Shown here: positions 1 to 7,634 of the stretch, in pieces
Layout: every line of letters starts with the position of its first letter
Numbering within the stretch: position 1 is the first letter of the stretch
Origin: an uncultured Dorea sp.
GTDB taxonomy: Bacteria > Bacillota > Clostridia > Lachnospirales > Lachnospiraceae
DNA: 18,718 nucleotides
Direction: 5' to 3'
Assembly: GCA_910578495.1 (NCBI GenBank)
Contig: CAJTRE010000041.1
Coordinates: 1-18,718 of the forward strand
Made by a program: the position numbers and the translations under genes
The notes under the pieces: model-generated
Seen by the model: the letters and a program-made list of their open reading frames with translations, nothing else
What the model was told of the DNA's origin: nothing
The model's database searches: none

Positions 1-1
1 A

Positions 2-400
2 ACTTTTTCAAAAAATATTCAGTTTTCTATTGACTTTTTATTTGCAGGCTATTTAATAGAGCAGCGTCCTACTATATCTGAAAATGCACTTTATGTTTCT
101 CTCTCCAGTACGGAAACCGATATTGGAGAAGATTTGACTGCCAATGCAGAATATGGCATAGCCAAAAACAAAAATAAAATTACTGACTTTGCATTAGATT
201 ATCCACAAACATTTTCAGACATCAAAGATTATAAAATAAATACGACCAAAGAAACCAAAGATAACACAATTGAGTATTCCATTACCTATCAATTAGGAAA
301 AAAATGTTCGAAAACTATTTTCAGACCATTTTTGAAAATCAAATATAACGATGGGCAATCAGGCTGGCTAATTCCATCTGTCCCCGTATATTTCAAGTAA
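2..400 (+). CDS. C-terminal part of an unrecognised protein (5' end outside window)
   Basis: The reading frame is open from base 2 to the TAA at 398-400, giving 132 visible residues. No ATG occurs in frame. The only start-like codon is a TTG at 134 with no convincing Shine-Dalgarno sequence, so I read this as the 3' part of a gene that begins left of the window. The visible protein is polar, rich in Lys, Asn, Thr and Asp, and looks beta-strand rich near the end (LKIKYNDGQSGWLIPSVPVY). I see no catalytic motif and do not recognise the family. It is the only plus-strand gene and converges on the fructoside operon. The shared bidirectional terminator starts 27 nt after its stop. Confidence 0.6.
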   Translation, partial: TFSKNIQFSIDFLFAGYLIEQRPTISENALYVSLSSTETDIGEDLTANAEYGIAKNKNKITDFALDYPQTFSDIKDYKINTTKETKDNTIEYSITYQLGKKCSKTIFRPFLKIKYNDGQSGWLIPSVPVYFK

Positions 401-427
401 GACAATATCTACACCAAAACAGAGACA

Positions 428-476
428 TAGCAAAACCGCCGCATGGACGTTCTACTTCCATGCGGCGGTTTTGCTA
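428..476. terminator. bidirectional intrinsic terminator, 20-bp perfect stem
   Basis: Bases 428-447 and 457-476 are perfect inverted repeats of 20 bp separated by a 9-nt loop (448-456). The GC-rich core CCGCCGCATGGA is flanked by AAAA on the left and TTTT on the right, so a U-run follows the hairpin in transcripts of either strand. It sits between the convergent plus-strand gene ending at 400 and the fructokinase. The fructokinase stop codon (452-454) lies inside its loop. Confidence 0.9.
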
Positions 477-1435
477 GTTAATATCTCTTGTATAATTTCT
501 TCTTTTTCAGGCATTACTTTCAATGCCCCTCTTCTGGTCGTGATCAGAGCTGCTCCTGCATTTGCGAATGTCAACATATCTTTCAAATCCTCGTCTGTCA
601 AATCATCAAGTCCTTTTTCCAGAATAAAATTCAACATACATCCTGTAAATGTATCTCCTGCCCCTGTAGTTTCAATGGTTTTTTCCTGAAGAAATGGTTC
701 TGCACATACTCTCTTATCTTTATAATATGCACGACTTCCTTCGCTTCCTAAAGTAACACAAATCAGAGGAATTTTGTATTCTTCCTGAATCATGGCTGCC
801 GCTTTATCAAAATCCTTCTCTCCTGTAAAAAACTGCAATTCATTATCTGAAATTTTCAAAATATCACAATTTTCAAAACCGAATGCCATTGCCTTTTTCG
901 CATCTTCCAGACTCTTCCACAACGGATCTCTCAAATTCGGATCAAACGAAATACGTGCACCTGAATCTTTTGCACATTTCACCGCAAATTCCGAGGCCTC
1001 TTTTACTCCTTCGTGTGTAAAAGACAACGTTCCAAAGTGAAATATTTTTGTATTCTTAATAACAGACGGTTCGATCTCTGTTTTTTTAAGCATCATATCC
1101 GCTCCCGGATTTCTATAAAAAGAAAAATCACGGTCTCCATCAGGATAAGTATGTACAAATGCAAGTGTTGTATTTACTTCTTCATCTATAACCAGATTTC
1201 CAGAATCAATCCCCACCGACTCTATCGTTTCTTTTAATAATCTTCCAAACTGGTCGTTGCCAACTTTTCCTACAAACGCTGTATTTTTTCCGAGCTTTTC
1301 CAACATTGCAAGCACATTACATGGGGCGCCTCCGGGATTAGCTTCTAAAAGAGCATTTCCCTGAGCACTTTTCCCATTTTCTGTAAAGTCAATAAGTAAT
1401 TCTCCCAGCGCAGTCACATCATATTGTTTCTGCAT
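452..1435 (-). CDS. scrK: PfkB-family fructokinase
   Basis: Cytoplasmic sugar kinase of 327 residues that would phosphorylate fructose at the 6-position with ATP, feeding glycolysis. The PfkB N-terminal signature is seen at about residues 34-60 (NPGGAPCNV to FVGKVGND). The C-terminal signature TTGAGDTFTG is at 256-265, with the catalytic base Asp261. Length is usual for bacterial fructokinases. The start is set by AGGGAGAG upstream of the ATG, which overlaps the GH32 stop region; only 12 nt separate the two genes. It is the last gene of the operon, and its partner GH32/GH172 enzymes would release its substrate. The last residues (KTAAWK) are encoded by the terminator stem, so the stop codon lies in the hairpin loop. 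Specificity for fructose over another ketose is inferred from the neighbours. Confidence 0.88.
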   Translation of the reverse strand: MQKQYDVTALGELLIDFTENGKSAQGNALLEANPGGAPCNVLAMLEKLGKNTAFVGKVGNDQFGRLLKETIESVGIDSGNLVIDEEVNTTLAFVHTYPDGDRDFSFYRNPGADMMLKKTEIEPSVIKNTKIFHFGTLSFTHEGVKEASEFAVKCAKDSGARISFDPNLRDPLWKSLEDAKKAMAFGFENCDILKISDNELQFFTGEKDFDKAAAMIQEEYKIPLICVTLGSEGSRAYYKDKRVCAEPFLQEKTIETTGAGDTFTGCMLNFILEKGLDDLTDEDLKDMLTFANAGAALITTRRGALKVMPEKEEIIQEILTSKTAAWK

Positions 1436-1447
1436 ATTTTCTCTCCC

Positions 1448-2932
1448 TTACCGATAACATTCCATTAGTTCATATGCTTCCATATCTTTAAGAACTGCTT
1501 TTCCACCACAAGCATATATGCAAGTCTGGTTCTGTCCATATCCGGCATAAATATTCATAGAATGATTATTGCTATACTGATCAGAAAAAATCTCGAGCAA
1601 GCTCTGATCAGATAATATATGTATATCTAATTCCTTCTTATTTTGGAGATACAAAATACTTTCAGATACTCCTTTACTCCAACCATCTGAGTCATTGCGA
1701 TCCACAAACATTTTGCTTTCAACAAAGTCCAGAATACATACTGCCTGCTTTCCTTCTCCGCTTCGCAGTACAATTTTCAACTGTTTTGCATCGGTCTTTT
1801 CCAGATCAATTTTAAATTTCCATTCAAAACTAATTCCATTCCCGGCTTCAACAATCTGCTTTTCGTCACTCACAAGCAACTGTTCCTGCTGCCATCCCGA
1901 TTTTCGAATAGTTTCAATTTCTTTGATTGGTACAAACTGCAACGTGCTATCTTCCATTAATCTTACTTCTCGCGGAATATTATAGAAACCACACCAACCT
2001 TCACGATAGGTTGGCCCCCAATCTTTCCAGAATGGCATCCAATCCCATGCATTTGCCCAGCCTACAATAATTCTACGGCCATCCGGAGCCTCAAAGGACT
2101 GTGGAGCATAATAGTCAAAGCCCCAATCAATCTCTCCCGTCACATGGTAGTCAAATTTACCAGTCTGATAATCAAAATCTCCAACCAAATATACAACGGT
2201 TCTCTCTCCTGCTCCCATTGGCGAAAACATCAATACATACTTATCACCAAGTGGATAAAAGTCCGGACACTCCCACATATATCCCCACTCACCGCGGCTT
2301 TCTGCAAGAACATTGAAGAACTCCCAGTGAAGCATATCTTTAGAGCGGTACAAAAGAGCCTGTGCTTTATGATTTTTGCTTGCACCACATACCATATAAT
2401 AGGTATCCTCATGCTTCCACACTTTCGGATCTCTGAAGAAATCTGTCGGAACCCCTTCCGGGGCCGTCAGTACAGGATTTCCCTCATACTTTTCAAAATG
2501 AATTCCATCTTCACTGTACGCAACACATTGTGTCTGTTCAAATCCTTCACCATTATTGGTTGTACCCGTAAACATCAGGAATAATTTTCCGTCATGTTCG
2601 ATCGCACTTCCAGAGAAACAACCACCACGCAGATGATTATCATAAGTTTCAGAAGGTGCAAGCGCCAAAGGTAGATATTCCCAGTGAAGCATATCGTCAC
2701 TCACTGCATGTCCCCAGTGCATATAATCCCAGAAACCATAATATGGATTATACTGAAAGAAGAAATGATATTTTCCTTTATAATAGATCAGTCCGTTCGG
2801 ATCATTGATCCACCCGGTCTGCGCCATAAAATGATAATGCTGGCGCATCTTTCCATTTTTTACAATATCTTTTTTTGCGTCAATTTCTGCCTGTGCTTTT
2901 AAGATATTTTGCTGCATTAATTCTCTAGACAT
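1448..2932 (-). CDS. scrB: GH32 beta-fructofuranosidase (sucrose / fructo-oligosaccharide hydrolase)
   Basis: A 494-residue retaining glycoside hydrolase releasing terminal beta-D-fructose from sucrose, fructo-oligosaccharides or related fructosides. All three GH32 signature blocks are intact: WINDPNG with nucleophile Asp44, FRDPK (Asp168, transition-state stabiliser) and WECPDF with acid/base Glu221. A five-bladed propeller precedes a C-terminal beta-sandwich domain (roughly from residue 350). There is no signal peptide, so the enzyme is cytoplasmic and acts on imported substrate. The start is supported by GGAGG 7 nt upstream. It lies 14 nt after the GH172 gene and 12 nt before fructokinase, in one operon. 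The exact substrate cannot be read from sequence. The GH172 partner argues that the natural substrate may be the disaccharide products of that enzyme. Confidence 0.92.
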   Translation of the reverse strand: MSRELMQQNILKAQAEIDAKKDIVKNGKMRQHYHFMAQTGWINDPNGLIYYKGKYHFFFQYNPYYGFWDYMHWGHAVSDDMLHWEYLPLALAPSETYDNHLRGGCFSGSAIEHDGKLFLMFTGTTNNGEGFEQTQCVAYSEDGIHFEKYEGNPVLTAPEGVPTDFFRDPKVWKHEDTYYMVCGASKNHKAQALLYRSKDMLHWEFFNVLAESRGEWGYMWECPDFYPLGDKYVLMFSPMGAGERTVVYLVGDFDYQTGKFDYHVTGEIDWGFDYYAPQSFEAPDGRRIIVGWANAWDWMPFWKDWGPTYREGWCGFYNIPREVRLMEDSTLQFVPIKEIETIRKSGWQQEQLLVSDEKQIVEAGNGISFEWKFKIDLEKTDAKQLKIVLRSGEGKQAVCILDFVESKMFVDRNDSDGWSKGVSESILYLQNKKELDIHILSDQSLLEIFSDQYSNNHSMNIYAGYGQNQTCIYACGGKAVLKDMEAYELMECYR

Positions 2933-2946
2933 ATAGATCCTCCAGA

Positions 2947-4290
2947 TTATTTATATTCGTCGCGAAGTTTTTTTGCAAACTCTGTATTTAACTTTGACTC
3001 GCGGCGCGCTTTTTCTTCTTTAATTCTGAACTGCTCCTGTCTTTCTGGACTGTACTCTTCCCAACGCTTTTCCCAGGATGCTCTCGCTGCTTTCATTTCT
3101 TCTGTCAATTCCGGGAGTCTAAGTTCTCTTTCCGGCAGTTTCGGAACATTTGGCAATCTTTCTTCTACCGGGAGAATTGTAATTTCTTTGCATGTTGGAA
3201 GTGTTTGATACCAGTATGCTGTTGAACTCCAATCGTCAGACAAATGATTTGCATGTCCATGCTCAATCGTAACTCTCAGGCTCTTTTCAAAGCGAACCGG
3301 ATCTGTGATATGGAAGCGATAAGATACCTGAAAACCATCTGTATCTCCTTCATGCACAATTGTTCCAAAGAATGGATATGCGTTTCTCTGCATTCCCCAG
3401 GCATGATTAAAATAATCTTCGGTACCAGTTCCATTAAGACTTGGATATTCTTCTCCATCAATGAAGAACATATCATTACCTTCACCCCACCAGCTTCCCT
3501 GATAGTGCTTAACCGTCAAATTACATCCTACGTAATGTCCCGTTCCCTCTACATCAAGAACTGTATAGTTCCCTTCTCCCTTGAAATTTGTCACATTATT
3601 TACTTCCGGAGAGTTTGTCTGAACATCAGGTCCCCATCCATCACAAGGATTCTCGCGTCTCCAACAGGAATGGAAGTAAGCTGTATCTTCATCCAGAGGT
3701 TCTTTATACATTTCATAATCAATATTGAAATATAAAATAAATGGCAGTTCATTCTCATTTACAATTTCAATCTTTGCCTTCTTGTTAAATGGCATTGGAA
3801 AATAGCAGGATACAGAACAAGGCGCACCGTAACGTCCTGCTTCTTCCGGTTTCAATGACACGTTAAATGGAAGGGAAGAGAAGTTTCCCGGATAACAGTT
3901 TCCAATACAAAAGAAATCACCCAACGGCGCCAGTACACTCGGAGTGTCCTGATCATCCCATGTGATCTTAATTAAAGCCTTCCGATAATAAAACGGATCA
4001 TAGTCATCCCAAATCACACCAAGCGCAGGATGAATCTCCATAACAGGTGCTGCGGAAGCGTTGAGAACTGGATCTAAAATACTTGGTGCTTTCACCTTAC
4101 GACAAGAAGATGTCATCCAGATATGTGTAATACATCCCGGTCCTTCCACTTCTCCAAGCACGATGCTTTCTTTGGCCGGAATTTCCCAGTAATCTTGGTT
4201 CTTTCCCCGCTGATCCCAGCTTGCAAGTCTTCCGTTTCTAGCTTTTTTGATTGTTGTCAAATCTTGAAATAATCCTGATACTTTACTCAT
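2947..4290 (-). CDS. GH172 (DUF2961) family difructose dianhydride hydrolase / alpha-fructofuranosidase-like enzyme
   Basis: A 447-residue cytoplasmic protein of the DUF2961 family, now glycoside hydrolase family 172, founded on a Bifidobacterium dentium enzyme that interconverts difructose dianhydride I and inulobiose. Visible family blocks are ASWDQRGKNQDYWEI near residue 23, GPGCITHIWMT near 50, PSVLAPLGDFF near 117 and SWWGEGNDMFF followed by NGTGTEDYF at 266-294. Two glutamates 21 residues apart, Glu270 (GEGND) and Glu291 (GTGTED), match the spacing and, as I recall, the numbering of the characterised catalytic pair. The last roughly 70 residues are very charged and predicted helical. 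No signal peptide. AAAGGAG precedes the ATG. Encoded between the ABC permeases and GH32, it probably opens an imported difructose or alpha-fructoside so that GH32 and fructokinase can complete the pathway. Other alpha-furanoside substrates are possible, since the family is diverse. Confidence 0.82.
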   Translation of the reverse strand: MSKVSGLFQDLTTIKKARNGRLASWDQRGKNQDYWEIPAKESIVLGEVEGPGCITHIWMTSSCRKVKAPSILDPVLNASAAPVMEIHPALGVIWDDYDPFYYRKALIKITWDDQDTPSVLAPLGDFFCIGNCYPGNFSSLPFNVSLKPEEAGRYGAPCSVSCYFPMPFNKKAKIEIVNENELPFILYFNIDYEMYKEPLDEDTAYFHSCWRRENPCDGWGPDVQTNSPEVNNVTNFKGEGNYTVLDVEGTGHYVGCNLTVKHYQGSWWGEGNDMFFIDGEEYPSLNGTGTEDYFNHAWGMQRNAYPFFGTIVHEGDTDGFQVSYRFHITDPVRFEKSLRVTIEHGHANHLSDDWSSTAYWYQTLPTCKEITILPVEERLPNVPKLPERELRLPELTEEMKAARASWEKRWEEYSPERQEQFRIKEEKARRESKLNTEFAKKLRDEYK

Positions 4291-4307
4291 ATTTTTTCTC
4301 CTTTTTT

Positions 4308-5138
4308 TTAACCTTTTACTGCTCCTGCGGTCATTCCTTCTACAATATTTTTTTGGAAAAATCCATAGAATATTAATTCGGGAATAATAATCATTACACT
4401 TGATGCTACAATTCCGCCATAGTCAACCGTATAGGTTCCTTTAAAGAACGAAGCTCCCATAGCCAATGTATAATCAGAAGCTTCTCTTAACATAACGGAT
4501 GCAAACGGGAATTCATTCCACATATATAAAACATTAAATATAACGATTGTCGCAATCACAGGCTTTGTCATTGGTAAAATAATCTTTGTCATCAAGTCCC
4601 ATAAATTACATCCATCTATAATTGCCGCCTCATCAATTTCTGAGGGTAACGCTTTTAAGTATCCGACTAAAAGCAATGTATTGAATGAAATAGATGTAGA
4701 TACATATGGAAGAATTAAAGCCCATTTTCCTCTCAATCCAAAAAACACATTAATCTTGTATACCGGAAACAGAAGAATAAATGGAGATATGGACAATCCC
4801 ATGATTAAGAATCCATATATTAATTTTCTAAGTTTTTCATTTTTAAATTCCATCCTTGAGATCACAAAGGAACTTAAGAAAGTAATTACCAGCTCTATAA
4901 ACAGAGAAATCACACATACTAAAATTGTATTTCCATATAACTGCGGAAAGTCCAAAACTTCCAACGCATGCTTGTAATTATCAAAATTTATTGCTTTCGG
5001 CAAAGACAATGGGTTTGATAATATTTCTGAATTTGATTTAAACGAAAGAATAAGCATCCAGATAAAAGGAAATACAACCAACGCGGTAATGAGCGCCATC
5101 AAAACATACATACCTGTTTTTTTCTTTTTATTTATCAT
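4308..5138 (-). CDS. ABC sugar transporter permease, MalG type (CUT1)
   Basis: Integral membrane permease of 276 residues, one of two forming the channel of a carbohydrate-uptake-1 importer. About six membrane segments are evident, beginning around residues 10-32. The cytoplasmic EAA loop that docks the ATPase is at about 169-189 (EIDEAAIIDGCNLWDLMTK). It starts 3 nt after the stop of the other permease (TAA ACT.. ATG), with its AGGAAGGA site inside the upstream gene's last codons, so translation is probably coupled. The sequence ends with the MalG-like GMTAGAVKG tail. No ATPase gene is encoded nearby. CUT1 systems of Firmicutes commonly share a distant MsmK/MsiK-like ATPase. Substrate is inferred from the neighbouring fructoside enzymes. 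Confidence 0.92.
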   Translation of the reverse strand: MINKKKKTGMYVLMALITALVVFPFIWMLILSFKSNSEILSNPLSLPKAINFDNYKHALEVLDFPQLYGNTILVCVISLFIELVITFLSSFVISRMEFKNEKLRKLIYGFLIMGLSISPFILLFPVYKINVFFGLRGKWALILPYVSTSISFNTLLLVGYLKALPSEIDEAAIIDGCNLWDLMTKIILPMTKPVIATIVIFNVLYMWNEFPFASVMLREASDYTLAMGASFFKGTYTVDYGGIVASSVMIIIPELIFYGFFQKNIVEGMTAGAVKG

Positions 5139-5141
5139 ACT

Positions 5142-6014
5142 TTATTCCTTCCTTTCTCTTGTTGCTGTTGTGTAAATAGCAGTAATAATAAGAGAAATAA
5201 CGAATGTTACCGTTGCCAGTGACATTCCGTATCCATAATCACTGCTGGAAAATGTTTGTGCATAGCTGTATGTCACCAATGTTTCCGATAAATGATTAGG
5301 ACCTCCCCCAGTTGTCTGCTGTACAATTTCAAAAATCTTGAACACACCAGTAATAATCAATACTGCAACTGTAGAAATTGTTGTTCTCATCATTGGAATT
5401 GTCACATAACGTATTTCCTGCCACGCATTTGCACCGTCAATTTTGACAGCCTCCAACACATCTCCCGGAATCATCTTAAGACCGGCAATAAAAATTGTCA
5501 CTAAATATCCAAGCTGCTGCCAGAAATAAATAATCGCTATACTGTAAGGAGATAGTTTTTCTCCGCCTATCCATGTCTGCTTTAATGAATCCGCTCCAAT
5601 AGCATCAAGCACATTATTGATAACACCAATGTTAGGATCCAAAATATATACCCAGATAATACCGACAATAATCGGTGCTATAATTGCAGGCGAAAAAATC
5701 ATTGCTTTCGAAAAATCCACTGCTTTCAGTTTGTGATTTAATAAAAGTGCAATCAAAAAGGATAAGGTAAGTAATAATACAAACGCAAGAATAAACATTA
5801 CCATCGTATTCTTGAAAGAACTCCAGAATAATTCATCTTGAAATAACCTTACATAGTTTTTCAACCCTGTGAATCTTGGTTTTCCAATTCCTGAGTACTT
5901 TGTAAAGCTATAATAAATTGCTATGACAATCGGCAATACAATGTAAACACTATATACAAGCAGAGTAGGAACTAACAGTCCTATCTTGTATCTTTTTTTA
6001 CTTAACCAATGCAT
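5142..6014 (-). CDS. ABC sugar transporter permease, MalF type (CUT1)
   Basis: A 290-residue inner membrane permease with about six transmembrane helices; the first spans residues 11-35. The EAA motif is at about 188-207 (EAVKIDGANAWQEIRYVTIP). It lacks the extra N-terminal helices of E. coli MalF, as is usual for the compact Gram-positive versions. The start is supported by GGAGTGAG a few bases upstream. It pairs with the MalG-type protein encoded immediately downstream and receives substrate from the lipoprotein encoded upstream. A 67-nt gap holding a hairpin separates it from the binding-protein gene, a common layout giving more binding protein than permease. Confidence 0.92.
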   Translation of the reverse strand: MHWLSKKRYKIGLLVPTLLVYSVYIVLPIVIAIYYSFTKYSGIGKPRFTGLKNYVRLFQDELFWSSFKNTMVMFILAFVLLLTLSFLIALLLNHKLKAVDFSKAMIFSPAIIAPIIVGIIWVYILDPNIGVINNVLDAIGADSLKQTWIGGEKLSPYSIAIIYFWQQLGYLVTIFIAGLKMIPGDVLEAVKIDGANAWQEIRYVTIPMMRTTISTVAVLIITGVFKIFEIVQQTTGGGPNHLSETLVTYSYAQTFSSSDYGYGMSLATVTFVISLIITAIYTTATRERKE

Positions 6015-6038
6015 ACTCTCACTCCATTCTTTGCTGTG

Positions 6039-6072
6039 ATCCTGCCGGAATCTTTATATCTTCCAGCAGGAT
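6039..6072 (-). other. intercistronic mRNA hairpin between binding protein and permease genes
   Basis: ATCCTGCTGGAA and TTCCGGCAGGAT form a 12-bp stem with one U.G wobble around a 10-nt loop. It begins 8 nt after the binding-protein stop codon. No U-run follows, so it is not a standard terminator. Hairpins in this place are known in binding-protein operons to shield the upstream message from 3' decay, and that is the likely role here. Confidence 0.65.
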
Positions 6073-6080
6073 TTTCATTA

Positions 6081-7403
6081 TTATTGGCTGTTAGCAACTG
6101 CCGCATCCATTTTATCCAGTGCTTCACTTGGCTCATATGTTCCCTGAAGTACTCCAAAGATTCCATCGTATAAAACTTCCTGCACTGCAGATGGTACAGT
6201 CAGATCTGGAGCTGCTGCCGGGCTTGCCCATCCACTTTCCAGTGATTTCAACATTTCATTCATTGCATACTGAGATTCAGCTGCTGATACACCTTCATAA
6301 CTGGTTGCCGGGAAGATGGAGCCTTCATAAGATAATTTTGCAGCCTCTTCTCCATAATAGAATTTCAAGAATTCATAAACACCTTTTTTCAAATCTTCGT
6401 TATCTGCCACCGTTGCGCTGACTCCGATTGGTGCAGATGGTACTTTCATTGCTACATTCTGTTCTGCTTTTGTATCTGTGAATTTCGGGCCCCACCAGAA
6501 ACCAATTTTATCTCCAATATTTTCGTCAAACTCTGCACAATCCCACTGTCCGGTTCCAAACATTGCTGCACTGCCTTCGTCAAAAAGCTGTTTTGCCTCA
6601 AAGTATTCGATGGTTGCCATATTCTCCGGAAATGCCTTTGCGTCTTTCATACCCTGGAATTTTTCAAAACAAGCAGCTAATTCTTTATTGTTGAAATTAT
6701 CTTTTCCGGAAAGAATGTTCTCAATATTATCTTCCCATCCATATCTTGCAAGAAATTCGTTAAACTCCCACATTGCATAAGCACTGTTTTTACTTCCAAT
6801 AGCCAATGGAGTCACACCGCTTTCTTTTAACTTTTTAACCATATTGATAAATTCTTCATAGGTTGTATCATCTGTAGGATATTTTACACCGGCTTTGTCA
6901 AAAAGTTCTTTGTTATAAAAAATTCCCTGTACGTTACACTGATATGGCAGACCATACTGTCCATTATCATATTTAAATGCTTTTTCCATTCCACCTAATG
7001 CTTTTTTTACATCTGCATTTTCATCCAGAAATTCTGTCAGATCCATTAATACTCCAGCCTCACCGTACTCTGTTGCCTCAGAACCCTCTATCCAGAAAAT
7101 CTGTGGCAGTGTTCCATCTTCTGCTTTCAACTTCATATTCTTTGAATGCGTTTCCGTATCAGCCGCTTCAAACTCTACCTTGTACTTTCCTTCATTAGCC
7201 TTATTGAACGCTTCAACAATCTTGTATGTCACCGGCTCCTGATCTTTAGGATTTGCCACATGAATACCAAATTTAATAATAATCGCACCACTTTCATCCT
7301 TTTTCGCCTCTTCACCACTGCCGCCACAGCCGGCCAAAAGACTCAATGATAATACACTTACTAACATACTACCAAAAATTCTTTTTAGTTTTTTTGCTTT
7401 CAT
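6081..7403 (-). CDS. extracellular sugar-binding lipoprotein of a CUT1 ABC importer
   Basis: Solute-binding protein of 440 residues that captures the fructoside outside the cell and hands it to the two permeases. A lipoprotein signal peptide is clear: basic KAKKLKR, a hydrophobic stretch, then LLAGC with the lipidated Cys26, followed by a Gly/Ser/acidic linker. The mature part has the look of family-1 binding proteins (FGIHVANPKDQEP, GTGQWDCAEF, SYEGSIFPA). The frame is open for 30 more codons upstream, but the ATG at 7403 is the right start. It has AAGGAGG at ideal distance and a signal peptide directly after it, while the longer version would read through both operators. It is the first structural gene after the promoter. 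The precise ligand is unknown; the operon points to a fructose-containing di- or oligosaccharide. Confidence 0.93.
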   Translation of the reverse strand: MKAKKLKRIFGSMLVSVLSLSLLAGCGGSGEEAKKDESGAIIIKFGIHVANPKDQEPVTYKIVEAFNKANEGKYKVEFEAADTETHSKNMKLKAEDGTLPQIFWIEGSEATEYGEAGVLMDLTEFLDENADVKKALGGMEKAFKYDNGQYGLPYQCNVQGIFYNKELFDKAGVKYPTDDTTYEEFINMVKKLKESGVTPLAIGSKNSAYAMWEFNEFLARYGWEDNIENILSGKDNFNNKELAACFEKFQGMKDAKAFPENMATIEYFEAKQLFDEGSAAMFGTGQWDCAEFDENIGDKIGFWWGPKFTDTKAEQNVAMKVPSAPIGVSATVADNEDLKKGVYEFLKFYYGEEAAKLSYEGSIFPATSYEGVSAAESQYAMNEMLKSLESGWASPAAAPDLTVPSAVQEVLYDGIFGVLQGTYEPSEALDKMDAAVANSQ

Positions 7404-7422
7404 AATCTTCCTCCTTCTTTTG

Positions 7423-7436
7423 TGGAACCCGTTCCA
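7423..7436 (-). promoter_or_regulatory. LacI-family operator, proximal copy
   Basis: TGGAACCCGTTCCA is a two-fold symmetric site (half site TGGAAC) about 20 bp before the binding-protein start codon. It is identical to a second copy 54 bp upstream. The adjacent LacI-family regulator is the obvious ligand. Confidence 0.75.
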
Positions 7437-7476
7437 TAATTGATAAAAAAATAAATCTTTTGTTTTATAATCTATA

Positions 7477-7490
7477 TGGAACCCGTTCCA
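7477..7490 (-). promoter_or_regulatory. LacI-family operator, distal copy
   Basis: Second identical TGGAACCCGTTCCA. It lies about 38-51 nt downstream of the predicted transcription start, so a bound repressor could block early elongation. The centre-to-centre spacing of 54 bp to the proximal copy is about five helical turns, which would put both on the same DNA face. Confidence 0.75.
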
Positions 7491-7534
7491 CACAGATTAT
7501 AAAACAATGTGCACTATTCGATTTCTTTAATCAT

Positions 7535-7562
7535 ATTATACTCTTTCCCCGCAAAGTGTCAA
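7535..7562 (-). promoter_or_regulatory. promoter of the fructoside operon (TTGACA-16-TATAAT)
   Basis: On the minus strand TTGACA (7562-7557) and TATAAT (7540-7535) are both perfect sigma-A hexamers with a 16-bp spacer. The predicted start near 7528 gives a leader of about 125 nt that contains both operators. The -35 box is also part of the near-perfect inverted repeat at 7552-7591. Confidence 0.8.
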
Positions 7563-7591
7563 TGGTTTTTATCATAACCATTAACACTTTG
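7552..7591. repeat. 16-bp inverted repeat overlapping the operon -35 box
   Basis: Arms 7552-7567 (CAAAGTGTCAATGGTT) and 7576-7591 (AACCATTAACACTTTG) are inverted repeats with one mismatch and an 8-bp centre. The first arm covers the -35 hexamer. It lies 41 bp beyond the regulator stop codon. No U-run follows, so I read it as a possible second regulator site rather than a terminator. Confidence 0.6.
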
Positions 7592-7634
7592 TATAAATAT
7601 ACTAAAATCAATCTTTCTTTTTTGTGCACTTCAT

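Noticed and set aside
134..136. TTG at 134 as the start of a small plus-strand gene of 88 codons
   Set aside because: The frame is open to the window edge and there is no Shine-Dalgarno sequence, so a gene truncated by the window is more likely.
7404..7493. In-frame extension of the sugar-binding protein by 30 codons to an ATG at 7493
   Set aside because: It would code through both operators and the AAGGAGG site and would put residues before the lipoprotein signal peptide. The ATG at 7403 has an ideal ribosome binding site.
7552..7591. The inverted repeat as the terminator of the LacI-family gene
   Set aside because: No U-run follows on either strand, and one arm overlaps a perfect -35 hexamer.
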